The notes: generated by a model not told the origin, from the letters alone. Shown: positions 25,229 through 33,784, counted from the first letter of the stretch. The stretch is DNA of 33,784 bases from Alphaproteobacteria bacterium (GCA_016869515.1 VGDZ01000031.1:1-33784), one strand, 5' to 3'. Numbers and translations: made by a program.

Positions 25229-26854
25229 ACGCAGCAGGGTCAAGGCCGGCGGCAAGGCAAGGCCGACCAGCACCAGGATCCACAGCCAGGCTTGATGGTT
25301 GAGGGCGCCCTCGCGGACGCGGATGGTCAGCGCCGAGACCAGCAGCACCGCGACCAGGCCACCCTCGATCCATAGCGCGCGACCGCGGAGCGCCGGCGGT
25401 CGCGTGCGGCCCCCGAAAATCCAACCCAGCAGCAGGACCAGAGGAACTCCGAAAGCCGCGACCAGGAAGTCGAAGCTGGGCATGTCGCGATAGCGCGGCG
25501 CGATGGCAAGGCCGAGCGCGAGCGCGGCGCCCGCGAACAGCGACGCGGCGTGGGCCAGCTCGGCCCAGCTGATCGCGGTCATGGCGCGTCCGCGCCAGGC
25601 GGCCTCGACCGTCGCCAGGCCGAATTCCGGTGCGCGTTCCGCCAGCACCGCGCGCAGATGAATCAACAGCCCCGCCGCCAACCCGGCCTGCAATGCGACC
25701 TTGGCCAGGCTCCACAGCGTCTGCCACCAGGTAAAGCTATGGGCCAGCCCGGTAAAGGCCGCGGCCACGATCGCCGCTGCCGCCGCCTGAGCCAGGCCAG
25801 CCCAGGTCAATACCCGCCACCACGACAACTCGGGCGCCGCGCCCAGCAACCGCCACAACATCAGCCCGGCCAACGCCACCGCCAGCGCCGCCTCCAGCCA
25901 CCAGCCTGGATTTTCGACCACGGCGCCCGACAGCGAGAACTTCCGCTTGCGATCGACGTCGAACAGGCCCCAGGCGCCGCCGACCGAGCCTTCGAGCCGC
26001 GCCTTCCAGGTCTGATCGAAGGCCTCGATCAGGTTGTAGTCGATGCCTTCGGCCCGGGCCAAGGCGAGGAAATCGGTCAAGTGCCGCGCGGCGTTGAACC
26101 GCGAGGGCACGGCATCGGCCCGCGCCCGGCCGGTGCTGGGCCAGCCGACTTCGCCGACCAGGATCGGCTTGTCGGGAAAGGTCTCGCGGATCTTGCGATA
26201 GCCGTGCAGCACCGGATGCATGGCGCGGGTGACGCCGTGCGGATCGTCCTCCCAATAGGGCAAGAGATGGATGGTGATGAAGTCGACATGCTTGGCCATT
26301 TCGGGGTGGCGCAGCCAGAACTCCCACACCTCGGCATAGGACACCGGCTGCTTGATCGCCCGCCGCACGCGGTCGATATAGGCGCCAAGTTCGGCCGGGG
26401 TCAGTTCCTTGCGCAGCAGCACCTCGTTGCCGACGATGACGCGCTTGATCACGTCGCGATAGGCGTTGGCGGCGCGGATCAGCGCCGCGACCTCGCGTTC
26501 GTTGTTGTCCTTCTTCTTCGACAGCCAGGCGGAATGAATCACCTCGAAGCCGTATTTGCGCGCCAAGCCCGGCACCACGTCGACGCCCTCGATCGAAGTG
26601 TAGGTGCGCAGGCCACGGGTCACGCCGACCATCAGCTTGACGTCGGCCTCGACCTCGGGCGGACTCGGAAACACCTTGGTCAGGGGGCTGTGGCCCTCGC
26701 CGAAGGGCGCGAAGGACAGGCTGGCCACCGGGCCCTCGAAAGGCTGCGGAATCGGCTGCGGGCGGTTGGGCAGCCACCACAACCCGATCGTCGCCAGCGC
26801 GACCAGCAGGCAGCCGAGGCCGAGCACCAGCCGCCGCGCCAGACCGTCACGCAC
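25205..26854 (-). CDS. ndvC: NdvC-like GH17 membrane beta-glucan transglycosylase
   Basis: This 549-residue protein has a signal anchor (about 8-28), a periplasmic glycoside hydrolase family 17-like domain (about 40-310), and then about eight membrane helices to the C-terminus. The GH17 catalytic pair is intact: acid/base Glu144 in VIVGNEVLL and nucleophile Glu235 in ILVGEVGWPS. The domain architecture and the neighbouring ndvB-like gene match Bradyrhizobium NdvC, a proposed beta-(1,6)-glucosyl transferase for cyclic beta-(1,3),(1,6)-glucans. The GTG at 26854 lies 22 bases after the ndvB-like stop and has AAGG eight bases upstream, so the two genes are probably one operon. Function as transferase rather than hydrolase is inferred from family and context. 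The C-terminus overlaps the convergent MAPEG gene. Confidence 0.85.
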   Translation of the reverse strand: MRDGLARRLVLGLGCLLVALATIGLWWLPNRPQPIPQPFEGPVASLSFAPFGEGHSPLTKVFPSPPEVEADVKLMVGVTRGLRTYTSIEGVDVVPGLARKYGFEVIHSAWLSKKKDNNEREVAALIRAANAYRDVIKRVIVGNEVLLRKELTPAELGAYIDRVRRAIKQPVSYAEVWEFWLRHPEMAKHVDFITIHLLPYWEDDPHGVTRAMHPVLHGYRKIRETFPDKPILVGEVGWPSTGRARADAVPSRFNAARHLTDFLALARAEGIDYNLIEAFDQTWKARLEGSVGGAWGLFDVDRKRKFSLSGAVVENPGWWLEAALAVALAGLMLWRLLGAAPELSWWRVLTWAGLAQAAAAAIVAAAFTGLAHSFTWWQTLWSLAKVALQAGLAAGLLIHLRAVLAERAPEFGLATVEAAWRGRAMTAISWAELAHAASLFAGAALALGLAIAPRYRDMPSFDFLVAAFGVPLVLLLGWIFGGRTRPPALRGRALWIEGGLVAVLLVSALTIRVREGALNHQAWLWILVLVGLALPPALTLLRSTRRDPQ

Positions 26855-26876
26855 GCGTTAGGCCTTCAGGATGGAT

Positions 26877-29528
26877 TCAGTCGTCGCCCGGGGCCGGCGC
26901 CGCGGTCAGCGCGCGCGCGGGCGCCGGAGCCGGTACCGGCGCCGCCACCTTCGCCAATTGCGGCAGGGCCGAGACCAGCGAGGTGAACACCGAGGCGGCA
27001 TAGGGCACCGCCTGGATCGCCAGCACCGTGGCCCAGATGCGCGCCTCGCCGTCCATCATGCCGCGCGTCGCCAACACGCCGACGATGCCCATCAGCAACA
27101 GGCCGAGCAGGATCGCCTCGTCGCGCGCCGCGACCAGGGCGCGCAGCACCGCCGGCCGGTCGCCGCCCTTGGGCGTGCGGATGAAAGGCTTGCCGTCGGT
27201 CAGCAGCCCGTCGACCACGGCCAATCCCACGACATGCGCCAGCGACATGCCGGCGATGGCGGCACCGACGCGCTGCTGCGGGCTGCAGGGCACGCGTGCC
27301 TGATAGAGCCACAGCGTCTGCATCAGCTTGAATGCGAACATGCCGATGGTCGGCACGACGAAGATCGCCAGCGGAAACTCGAAATATTTGGGAGCAGCCA
27401 CCAGGCCCACGGTCCACAACAGCGACGCCGCGACAAAGAACAGGTTCAAGGCATCGGCGAACCAAGGCGACCAGCCGGCGACGAACTGGAATTTCTGGGC
27501 CGCGGTCAGGCGGTTGTCGGCGCCGGGCAGCAACTGCCGCCAATGGCCCTTGAGGATCTGCATCGCGCCATAGGCCCAGCGGAAGCGCTGGCGCTTGTAG
27601 CCTTCCCAATTGTCGGGCACCAGCCCGCGCCCCAACGTCTCGGGCGAATAGACCGAGCGCCAGCCGCGCTCCATCAACCGCAGCCCAAGCTCGGAATCCT
27701 CGCAGATGCACCATTCCGACCAGCCGCCGGCATCGGCCAGGGCCTCGCGCCGGATCAGGGTCATGGTGCCGTGCTGGATGATGGCGTCGTATTCGTTGCG
27801 CTGGACCATGCCGCCGTGGAAAAAGCCGGCATATTCCCAATTGCTCATTTCGCGATAGGCATCGCCCTGCCAGTCGCGATGGTCCTGCGGCGACTGCACG
27901 AAGCCGACCTTGGGATCGAGCGTGAAATAGGGCGCCATGGCGCGCAGCCAGCGCGGCTCGACGACGTAATCCGAGTCGATCACTCCGATCACCGCGGCGT
28001 CGGGCGCGGTGTGGCGCAGCGCCACGTTGAGCGCCCCGGCCTTGAAGCCCTTGAGGCTGTCGAAATGCAGGAACTTGAAGCGCGGACCCAGCTGCGCGCA
28101 CTGCGCCTCGACCGGACGCCACACCGCCGGGTCCTTGGTGTTGTTGTCGATGACGATGACCTCGAAATCGGGATAGTCGAGGCGCGCCAGCGAATCCAGC
28201 GTCGCCGCCACCATCGCCGGCGGCTCGTTGCAGATCGGCAGGTGGATCGAGACCTTGGGCAGGACCACGCCCGCGGGCGGGCGGACGAAGGGCTTGAACG
28301 ACCGCCGCCAGCGCCGGGTGAACAAGATCTCGGCCAGGGCGAAGCCTTCGCTCAGCAGCAAGGCGATCACCAGCATCTGCGCCGTCAGCAGCACGCCCCA
28401 TACGATCCAGGTGGCCAACGTCATGTATTTCATCGCCCCGATCATCGCCGTCCACACCAGCGCGGTGGTGACGATCTGAATCAGCACGGCGAAGAACAGG
28501 TGGCCCGAGCGGCCGAGATGGGTCGCACGCCGCATCAACACCAGGATCGGCAGCAGCGACAACAGGCTAGCCGCCGCGGCATAGATCGCCCAGTTGGGAC
28601 GATCCAGCACCGAGCCCGAGAACGAGAATTTGAGGTCGCGGTCGGCGCCCCAGATGCCCCAATAGGCGCCGGTCAGGCCTTCGATCTGGTATTTCCAGGG
28701 CTGATCGAAGGCTTCGATGACGTAGTAGTCGAGATTGTGCGCCTGGGCCGCGGCCAGGAACTCGCGGATCACCCGCGCCTGGTTGGTGCGGTTGGTGCGC
28801 GAGGCGCCGATGTTGCGGCCGTCCGAAGGCCAGCCGACCTCGCCGATGGTGACGTGCTTGTCGGGATAGGCCTCTTTGACTTCGCGATAGCGCCGCAGCA
28901 CGTAGTCGACGGCGATTTCGGGCGCGATGCCCTCCCAGTAGGGCAGGACGTGGATCGAGATGTAGTCGACTTCCTTGGCCAGTTCGGGATTGGCCAGCCA
29001 GACGTCCCAGGTCTCGGCGGTCGAGACCGGCTGCTTGACCTTGCCGCGGACATGGCGGAGATGACCGATCATCTCCTTGACCGTGACGTCGGCGCGCATG
29101 ATCGACTCGTTGCCGACCACGACCCGCCGCACGTTCTTGTTGTTGCGCGCCATCTTGATCAGCCCGGCGATCTCGGCGCGGTTGTTGTCGATGCGCTTGT
29201 CGAGCCAGGCGCCGGCGGTGACCTGGATGCCGTATTTGTCGGCGATGCGCGGCAATTCCTGCAGATTCTCGAGCGAGCTGTAGAGCCGCACCGCCGCCAC
29301 CTTGCCCTGGAGGAAGCGCATGTCGCGCTCGAAATCCTCGGGCGCCGGGAAGCGCTCGGCGATCGGGTCCTGGTCCTTCTGATAGGGGCTGAGCGAGACG
29401 CCCTTGACGACGCCGGTATAGGGCACGAAATCGCGCGGACGATTCATCCCCGCCCAGAACGCCAAATTGGCGAGCATGACGACGGCAAGGATCAGCCAAC
29501 TGCTACGACCAAGTGTCAGTTCGCGCAT
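26877..29528 (-). CDS. ndvB: NdvB-like GH17-GT2 beta-(1,3)-glucan synthase
   Basis: This 883-residue protein joins two activities. After an N-terminal anchor (about 10-27) comes a GH17-like periplasmic domain (40-310) with Glu141 in VVVGNESIM and Glu230 in IGEVGWPSDG. Three or more membrane helices (about 313-400) lead to a cytoplasmic GT2 domain with CNEP, DSD (518-520), CEDSELGLRL (ED near 610) and QRFRW (647-651), the D,D,D,QxxRW pattern of processive synthases. More helices follow (about 690-870). This architecture is that of Bradyrhizobium NdvB, which makes periplasmic beta-(1,3)-glucan from UDP-glucose. The GH17 part could cyclise or branch the chain. The ATG at 29528 has only a weak ribosome-binding site. 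Confidence 0.88.
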   Translation of the reverse strand: MRELTLGRSSWLILAVVMLANLAFWAGMNRPRDFVPYTGVVKGVSLSPYQKDQDPIAERFPAPEDFERDMRFLQGKVAAVRLYSSLENLQELPRIADKYGIQVTAGAWLDKRIDNNRAEIAGLIKMARNNKNVRRVVVGNESIMRADVTVKEMIGHLRHVRGKVKQPVSTAETWDVWLANPELAKEVDYISIHVLPYWEGIAPEIAVDYVLRRYREVKEAYPDKHVTIGEVGWPSDGRNIGASRTNRTNQARVIREFLAAAQAHNLDYYVIEAFDQPWKYQIEGLTGAYWGIWGADRDLKFSFSGSVLDRPNWAIYAAAASLLSLLPILVLMRRATHLGRSGHLFFAVLIQIVTTALVWTAMIGAMKYMTLATWIVWGVLLTAQMLVIALLLSEGFALAEILFTRRWRRSFKPFVRPPAGVVLPKVSIHLPICNEPPAMVAATLDSLARLDYPDFEVIVIDNNTKDPAVWRPVEAQCAQLGPRFKFLHFDSLKGFKAGALNVALRHTAPDAAVIGVIDSDYVVEPRWLRAMAPYFTLDPKVGFVQSPQDHRDWQGDAYREMSNWEYAGFFHGGMVQRNEYDAIIQHGTMTLIRREALADAGGWSEWCICEDSELGLRLMERGWRSVYSPETLGRGLVPDNWEGYKRQRFRWAYGAMQILKGHWRQLLPGADNRLTAAQKFQFVAGWSPWFADALNLFFVAASLLWTVGLVAAPKYFEFPLAIFVVPTIGMFAFKLMQTLWLYQARVPCSPQQRVGAAIAGMSLAHVVGLAVVDGLLTDGKPFIRTPKGGDRPAVLRALVAARDEAILLGLLLMGIVGVLATRGMMDGEARIWATVLAIQAVPYAASVFTSLVSALPQLAKVAAPVPAPAPARALTAAPAPGDD

Positions 29529-29721
29529 GATGCCGACTTAACGTCCTCGACCTCGTTCTTGTCCTTCACAAACCCGTGTCGTGCGACAACCGCCGCGATC
29601 CGCCGACGCGTCTCCGCGCCGTCGCTCGGGCATCCCATTCTTGGTTGATCGATCGGGCCGTTCAGCCCGGCAACGCGACGGATTCGCTCCGCGACTTTAT
29701 TCCTGGCCCCGGGCCGCCGCA

Positions 29722-29736
29722 GCGGTCCAGGACCGC
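29722..29736. repeat. Perfect 15-bp palindrome at the ndvB-like promoter
   Basis: GCGGTCC-A-GGACCGC is a 7-bp perfect inverted repeat around one central base, lying just downstream of the -10 box and over the predicted start point of the ndvB-like gene. It may be an operator for a dimeric regulator. As RNA, the one-base loop would make a poor hairpin. Confidence 0.6.
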
Positions 29737-29739
29737 AGG

Positions 29740-29769
29740 GTTATATTGGAGCAAATACAGGCTTGTCCA
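29740..29769 (-). promoter_or_regulatory. Candidate promoter of the ndvB-ndvC pair
   Basis: On the minus strand TGGACA (29769-29764) and TATAAC (29745-29740) are spaced by 18 bp, each one mismatch from consensus. The leader to the ATG at 29528 would be about 205 nt. The 276-base gap (29529-29804) otherwise holds a GC hairpin (CGGGC/GCCCG, near 29653-29668) and an AT-rich AAAAATATTTTT palindrome just after the transglutaminase stop. I see no gene in it. Confidence 0.6.
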
Positions 29770-29804
29770 GCGGATTGTGCAGTGCAGCAAAAATATTTTT
29801 GAGG

Positions 29805-30659
29805 TTATTTCAAGTCGATGAAATCGACCTTGACCTCAAGGCTATGCTTGCCGCCGCCGACCAGCACCCCTTGGATCGGGGCGATATCAGAATAATCTCT
29901 TCCGTAACAAAGGGTTACGTGGCCTTGCCCGGCTCGACAGCGATTGGTCGGATCGATTTCCAGCCAACCTTGGCCGGGGACGTAGACCGCAACCCAGGCG
30001 TGGCTGGCATCAGCCCCCGACAGCCCGGGACCGGGATGCAAATAACCGCTGACATAGCGTGCCGCAAAACCGAGGCCGCGCAGACCGGCAATGACCAGAT
30101 GGGCGAAGTCCTGGCACACCCCCTGCCGACGCGCCAACACTTCGCCGACCGTGGTGGCGACATGGGTCGTTCCCGGAGCATAGGCGAAGTCGGCGTGAAC
30201 CCGCGCCAGCAGATCGTCCAGTGCCTCGCCCAGCGGCCGGTCGGCGATGAAGCTATGGCGAACGTAATCGACGATCGCGGCGTGTCGCGGCGCCAACCGG
30301 GAATCGAGCCGGAACTCGCCGCAGGCCAGCCGTGCCGAATCGATCGCGCCCTCATGCCAAGCGACGGCCGATTCCCACGTCATTTCGGCCGCAACTTCGG
30401 GACGATCGCCGACTTCGACCTCGAGCGTCGTCGTCACCGTCAGATGATCGTGCGGCTCGATCTGCAGCGCGTAATCGATCGGATTGCCGAAATAGTCCTG
30501 ATGGATACGACGCTGCGACGGCTTGGGATCGATCGCCAGCTCGCCGTGTCGCAAGTTCTGGTGCGGCAAGGGCCGCGGCCGCAAGCGCAGCAGATGATGG
30601 CCGGAGGCCACCGGCTCGCCATAGCGATAGCGGCTGAGATGGCGGATGCGGCTATGCAT
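29805..30659 (-). CDS. Transglutaminase-like cysteine protease family protein
   Basis: This 284-residue protein has a bacterial transglutaminase N-terminal region (HSRIRHLSRYRYGEPVASGH, then HQDYFGNPIDYALQIEPH) and a transglutaminase core. The triad is visible: Cys in RRQGVCQDFAHL (near 181), His in ASHAWVAVYVPG (near 219) and Asp in EIDPTNRC (near 235). There is no signal peptide or membrane segment. Proteins of this type in bacteria are usually predicted peptidases or amidases rather than true cross-linkers. The ATG at 30659 overlaps the upstream ATP-grasp/alpha-E gene by eight bases, so the two are translationally coupled. That pairing is conserved in many proteobacteria and is thought to be a peptide-synthesis or peptide-breakdown system with no known product. 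Confidence 0.9.
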   Translation of the reverse strand: MHSRIRHLSRYRYGEPVASGHHLLRLRPRPLPHQNLRHGELAIDPKPSQRRIHQDYFGNPIDYALQIEPHDHLTVTTTLEVEVGDRPEVAAEMTWESAVAWHEGAIDSARLACGEFRLDSRLAPRHAAIVDYVRHSFIADRPLGEALDDLLARVHADFAYAPGTTHVATTVGEVLARRQGVCQDFAHLVIAGLRGLGFAARYVSGYLHPGPGLSGADASHAWVAVYVPGQGWLEIDPTNRCRAGQGHVTLCYGRDYSDIAPIQGVLVGGGKHSLEVKVDFIDLK

Positions 30660-32946
30660 GCGCCCGCCGCTCCTGCGCCAAATGCGTCGCCGGCAGGGCC
30701 TGGACGAAGTAGCGGCGCGACAACGCGTCCGACAATGCCGCCAGCTCGGCACCCACCCTTTGGAGGAACTCGGTCAGCCCGGTGCGTACTCCCTGTGCAT
30801 CGGCCCGGCCCAACGCCACCAAGTCGACCTCGGCCAAGATGCGTTCGAGCGCCCGCAGCGCCCGGCGCACCGGCCCCGGCCGACGCGAGCGGCCGAAGCG
30901 CGCCAGCGCCTGGACATGCTCGGCGATCGCCGCCACGTCGCGCGCCAGCGAATTCGCCGCACCGTCGTCGACCAGCGACAGATGCAAGAGCGGGGCGATC
31001 TGCGGCGTGCCCAGATAGCGTGCGCGATAGGGCGTTCGTGCCTGGTCGAGTTCGAGGATCAGTTCCAGCGCCTCGATCTCGGCCGCGATCCGTCGGCCGA
31101 GCAACGTCGCCAGGCGGTCGCAGCCGGCCTGGGCGTGCTCGATCCGCCGCCCGAGATCGAAGAACCGAGCGCCGCCGTCGGACCCGACTTCGGCCACGAT
31201 CGCCGACGCCAACCCGTCCAGCGCCACGACCAAGGCCGCCGCATTCTCGCCGCCCTCGAGCGCGCCGTGCGGCGCGCCTCGGCGATCCAGGTCTTCGACA
31301 CGGCGCGCCAATGCCCATGCAGCGGGGCTGAGGCGATTGCGGACGTAGCGCACCAGCCGCCGCACCGCTGCCAGGGCGGTCGCGGGATCGACGCTCGGCT
31401 CGACGTAAGCCGCCAGCACCGCCGCCTCGATCGCGGCGCGATCGCGCTCGACCCCGAGCCAACCTCGACGCGCCATCGCCCGCGCCACCGGCTCGATCCA
31501 GTTCGCATCGGCCCGAGCCGCCGCCCGCGCCAGCGCCGCCTGCGCCAGACGCAGCGCCGCGGTGGCGCGTTCGACATAGCGTCCTAGCCAAAACAGATTG
31601 TCGGCCGCGCGGCTTGGCAGATCGTCACCCGTCGCCAAGGTCACGATATCGCCCGCCGGGCTGTCGGCCTCGACCCCGGCATCGTCGGGATCGCGCCCGA
31701 CGATCCAGCAATCCTTGGTCACGCCGCCACGCTGCAGGCTGACTCGCTCGACCTCGCCGTCCGGCGCCGTCCGCACGAACCCGCCCGGCATGACCTGGTA
31801 TCCGGTGGGCGTGCGGGCCACGAACATGCGCAGCACCATGGGTCGCGGCTCGTAGCCGGCGGCCAGGGTGGTCGGCATGTGCGACAGCGTCACGCCAGGG
31901 GGCGCGGTCGGCACCGCCAGTTCTTCGCCTCGCCAGGCGCGCGCTATGCCGGGCAAGGCTGCGGCGATCGCCTTATTTTCGGCCAACGCCGCGCCCAGCG
32001 CATTGGCCATCACCAGCCTGCCGCTGCGCAGCACCTCGACTAGGCCGGGCACGCCCAAGGCGGAATCCGGACGCAGCTCCAGCGGATCGCAAAACGCGGC
32101 ATCGACCCGTCGCATGACGACGTCGATCCGTTCGAGACCGCTTGCGGTCTTCAGCCACAACGCGTCCTCGCGCGCGATCAAATCGCTGCCTTCGACCAGG
32201 TTGATGCCCAATTGCCGGGCCAGGAAGGCGTGCTCGAAATAAGTCTCGTTGAACGGCCCCGGCGTCCACAGCACGATGCGGGGCCGATCGGTCCAGGCCG
32301 CCAGCCGGCCAATGCCTTCGCGATAGGCGGCGTAGAACCCGCCCAAGCGCCTGACTTCAAGGGTCCGCATGATCTCCGGCCAGGCGCGCCTGAGCACGAT
32401 GCGGTTTTCGAGCGCATATCCCGCCCCCGAAGGCGCCTGGGTCCGGTCGGCCACCACCGTCCAGCGACCTTCGCCGTCGCGCGCCAAATCGGCCGCGTAA
32501 AAATGGATATGGATGCCTTCGACCAGCGGCGTCCCGGCCATGGGCCGCAGAAAGGCCGGATCCGACCAGATCGCCTCGGCTGGGACCATCCCGCTGTCGA
32601 GCAGTTTCCGTGGCCCATAGAGATCGGCCAGCACGGCGTTGAGCAGTTCGACCCGCTGCGCGAGGCCGCGCCGCAAGGTCTCCCATTCCGGCCCCGGCAG
32701 GATCAAAGGCAGGGCATCGAACGGCCATGGCCGATCGAGACCGCCGGGCTCGCCATAGAGGTTGAAAGTCACGCCATGCTCGAGCAGCAGGCGATCGATC
32801 ACCGTCCGGCGGCGCTCGAGACCTTCGGCACCCATAGCATCGAGCGTGCGAACCAGATCCTGCCAATGCGGGCGGATAGAGCTATCTTTTTGACATAGCT
32901 CATCAAATTCGGATCGCGCGCAAACGTAATCGGCCAATCTCTGCAT
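30652..32946 (-). CDS. Circularly permuted ATP-grasp / alpha-E domain fusion protein
   Basis: The 764-residue protein joins two domains that are often separate genes. Residues 1 to about 470 are a circularly permuted type 2 ATP-grasp (GVTFNLYGEPGGLDRPWPFD, ENRIVLRRAWPEIM, VVMRRVDAAFCDPLELRPDS, the metal-binding region, and RPMVLRMFVARTPTGYQVMP). From about 480 (SRAADNLFWLGRYVERATAA) to the end is a helical alpha-E domain (DUF403 type). This family is predicted to form amide or peptide bonds using ATP and is found with a transglutaminase-like protein, encoded next. Substrate is unknown. The ATG at 32946 has GGA six bases upstream. An ATG at 33015 would add 23 residues. Confidence 0.88.
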   Translation of the reverse strand: MQRLADYVCARSEFDELCQKDSSIRPHWQDLVRTLDAMGAEGLERRRTVIDRLLLEHGVTFNLYGEPGGLDRPWPFDALPLILPGPEWETLRRGLAQRVELLNAVLADLYGPRKLLDSGMVPAEAIWSDPAFLRPMAGTPLVEGIHIHFYAADLARDGEGRWTVVADRTQAPSGAGYALENRIVLRRAWPEIMRTLEVRRLGGFYAAYREGIGRLAAWTDRPRIVLWTPGPFNETYFEHAFLARQLGINLVEGSDLIAREDALWLKTASGLERIDVVMRRVDAAFCDPLELRPDSALGVPGLVEVLRSGRLVMANALGAALAENKAIAAALPGIARAWRGEELAVPTAPPGVTLSHMPTTLAAGYEPRPMVLRMFVARTPTGYQVMPGGFVRTAPDGEVERVSLQRGGVTKDCWIVGRDPDDAGVEADSPAGDIVTLATGDDLPSRAADNLFWLGRYVERATAALRLAQAALARAAARADANWIEPVARAMARRGWLGVERDRAAIEAAVLAAYVEPSVDPATALAAVRRLVRYVRNRLSPAAWALARRVEDLDRRGAPHGALEGGENAAALVVALDGLASAIVAEVGSDGGARFFDLGRRIEHAQAGCDRLATLLGRRIAAEIEALELILELDQARTPYRARYLGTPQIAPLLHLSLVDDGAANSLARDVAAIAEHVQALARFGRSRRPGPVRRALRALERILAEVDLVALGRADAQGVRTGLTEFLQRVGAELAALSDALSRRYFVQALPATHLAQERRAHA

Positions 32947-33116
32947 TGGTTTCCGTTTTGACCCGAGCCCCCGGAATCGGTGCCAGCTTACCCCATTTGA
33001 CCTAATTGAACGCATCCGGGCTGGCGAATCGGACGCTTGGCTGTTAATCTAGGGCTTGTCGCGGGGGCAAGGGCGACGGCGTCGGAACCAGCAAGGCCAA
33101 GATCGAGGCAACTCCC

Positions 33117-33784
33117 ATGATTTACCGCAAGCTTACTCTATCGGCGGCATTGGTCGCCTTTGCCGGAACGGCCTTTGCGGCCGACCAGGGGCTCTATATC
33201 GGCGCGGGCTTCGGCTACAACAAGCCGCGCGACGAGAACTTCTCCGGCGCCGGCACCGCGGGCGGCAGCGACAAAGTCAGCTACGATCGCGGCTGGGTGG
33301 GCATGCTGAACCTGGGCCATGCCTATGGCAACGGCTTCCGCAGCGAAGTCGAACTGTCCCAGCGCAACAACGGTTCGGACAAGGTCAATGGCCAGGGCGG
33401 CAGCGGCGACACCATCGCCCGCGCCCTGATGCTGAACGGCATCTACGACATCAGCCTGGGCTCGTCCTTCGTGCCCTATGTCGGTTTGGGCCTCGGCTAT
33501 GCTTCGGTCAAGGCCGACAATCTCGGCACCTTCAACGGTACCCGCACCGTCAACGACAGCGACCGCTCCTTGGCCTTCCAGGGCATTCTCGGCGTCGGCT
33601 TCGAGGTCTCCGACAATCTGCGGCTGGGCCTCGATTACCGCTATTTCGGCACCCGCGAGCTCGATTTGAAGAATTCGGCCGGCGGCGGCGTCGACGCCGA
33701 CTACCGGACGCATTCGGTGATGGCCAGCTTGCGCTACCTGTTCACCCCGGCGCGGATGGCGGCAGCCCCTGCGCCGATGGCGGC
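33117..33784 (+). CDS. Outer-membrane beta-barrel protein, OmpA-like (3' end cut by window)
   Basis: The product starts with a Sec signal peptide (MIYRKLTLSAALVAFAGTAFA, cleaved before ADQ). The remainder is an eight-strand-type barrel (COG3637-like) with alternating strands: GLYIGAGFGYNKPRDE, GWVGMLNLGHAYGNGF, RSEVELSQRNNGSD, FVPYVGLGLGYASVK and LRLGLDYRYFGTRELDL, ending MASLRYLF. After the barrel comes FTPARMAAAPAPMAA, an Ala/Pro-rich linker at the window edge. Such a linker often precedes an OmpA peptidoglycan-binding domain, but that part is not visible. The ATG at 33117 has GAGG eight to nine bases upstream. Expected to sit in the outer membrane. Confidence 0.9.
   Translation, partial: MIYRKLTLSAALVAFAGTAFAADQGLYIGAGFGYNKPRDENFSGAGTAGGSDKVSYDRGWVGMLNLGHAYGNGFRSEVELSQRNNGSDKVNGQGGSGDTIARALMLNGIYDISLGSSFVPYVGLGLGYASVKADNLGTFNGTRTVNDSDRSLAFQGILGVGFEVSDNLRLGLDYRYFGTRELDLKNSAGGGVDADYRTHSVMASLRYLFTPARMAAAPAPMA

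Noticed and set aside
26871-29648. Open frame of 925 codons on the plus strand, antisense to the ndvB-like gene
   Set aside because: Composition is dominated by Arg, His, Gln, Asp and Gly with no domain. The opposite frame has complete GH17 and GT2 motifs. Long antisense frames are normal at this GC content.
29790-29805. AAAAATATTTTT palindrome after the transglutaminase stop as an intrinsic terminator
   Set aside because: The stem is only A-U pairs with no GC stem before a U-run, so it is not a convincing terminator.

Overview
This is a GC-rich (about two thirds G+C) bacterial chromosome segment, most likely from an alphaproteobacterium of the Rhodospirillales type or a neighbour. The reasons are the division/cell-wall (dcw) order mraZ-rsmH-ftsL-ftsI-murE-murF-mraY-murD-ftsW-murG, a MurE with the meso-diaminopimelate signature, rnpB just upstream of mraZ, and NdvB/NdvC-type beta-glucan genes like those of Bradyrhizobium and Azospirillum. 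I see no insertion sequence, prophage, tRNA or CRISPR array. The assignment rests on reading the proteins by eye, not on a search.

Region 1 (1-11169, minus strand) is the front half of the dcw operon. Most junctions are 4-nt GTGA or ATGA overlaps, so the genes are probably translationally coupled. A single promoter lies upstream of mraZ and carries four MraZ-type TGGGN boxes at an exact 10-bp period. murG runs off the left edge. Region 2 (11268-12337, minus) holds rnpB, with its promoter inside the 3' end of an N-acetylmuramoyl-L-alanine amidase gene.

Region 3 (12413-16633) has a GAF/HD-GYP cyclic-di-GMP phosphodiesterase with a large insertion in the HD domain, a YefM/YoeB-type toxin-antitoxin pair with a recognisable operator, a small secreted protein of unknown function, and a DEAD-box RNA helicase with a long hairpin-rich 5' leader.

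Region 4 (16884-25228) is metabolic and transport genes: an MFS transporter, a gamma-glutamyltransferase broken by a single-base frameshift, an anchored coiled-coil protein of unknown function, a PaaI-like thioesterase divergent from a fused flavin monooxygenase/Old Yellow Enzyme (2-aminobenzoyl-CoA or salicylyl-CoA type), a second MFS protein of the phenylpropionate-transporter type, and two tandem MAPEG proteins. The thioesterase and the fused enzyme share a compact divergent promoter in which both -10 boxes lie exactly 6 nt before the start codons. This suggests two co-regulated leaderless mRNAs in aryl-CoA catabolism.

Region 5 (25205-33784) has an NdvC-like GH17 membrane protein and an NdvB-like GH17-GT2 synthase for periplasmic beta-glucan, then a transglutaminase-like protease co-transcribed with a circularly permuted ATP-grasp/alpha-E protein, and finally the start of an outer-membrane beta-barrel protein cut by the right edge.
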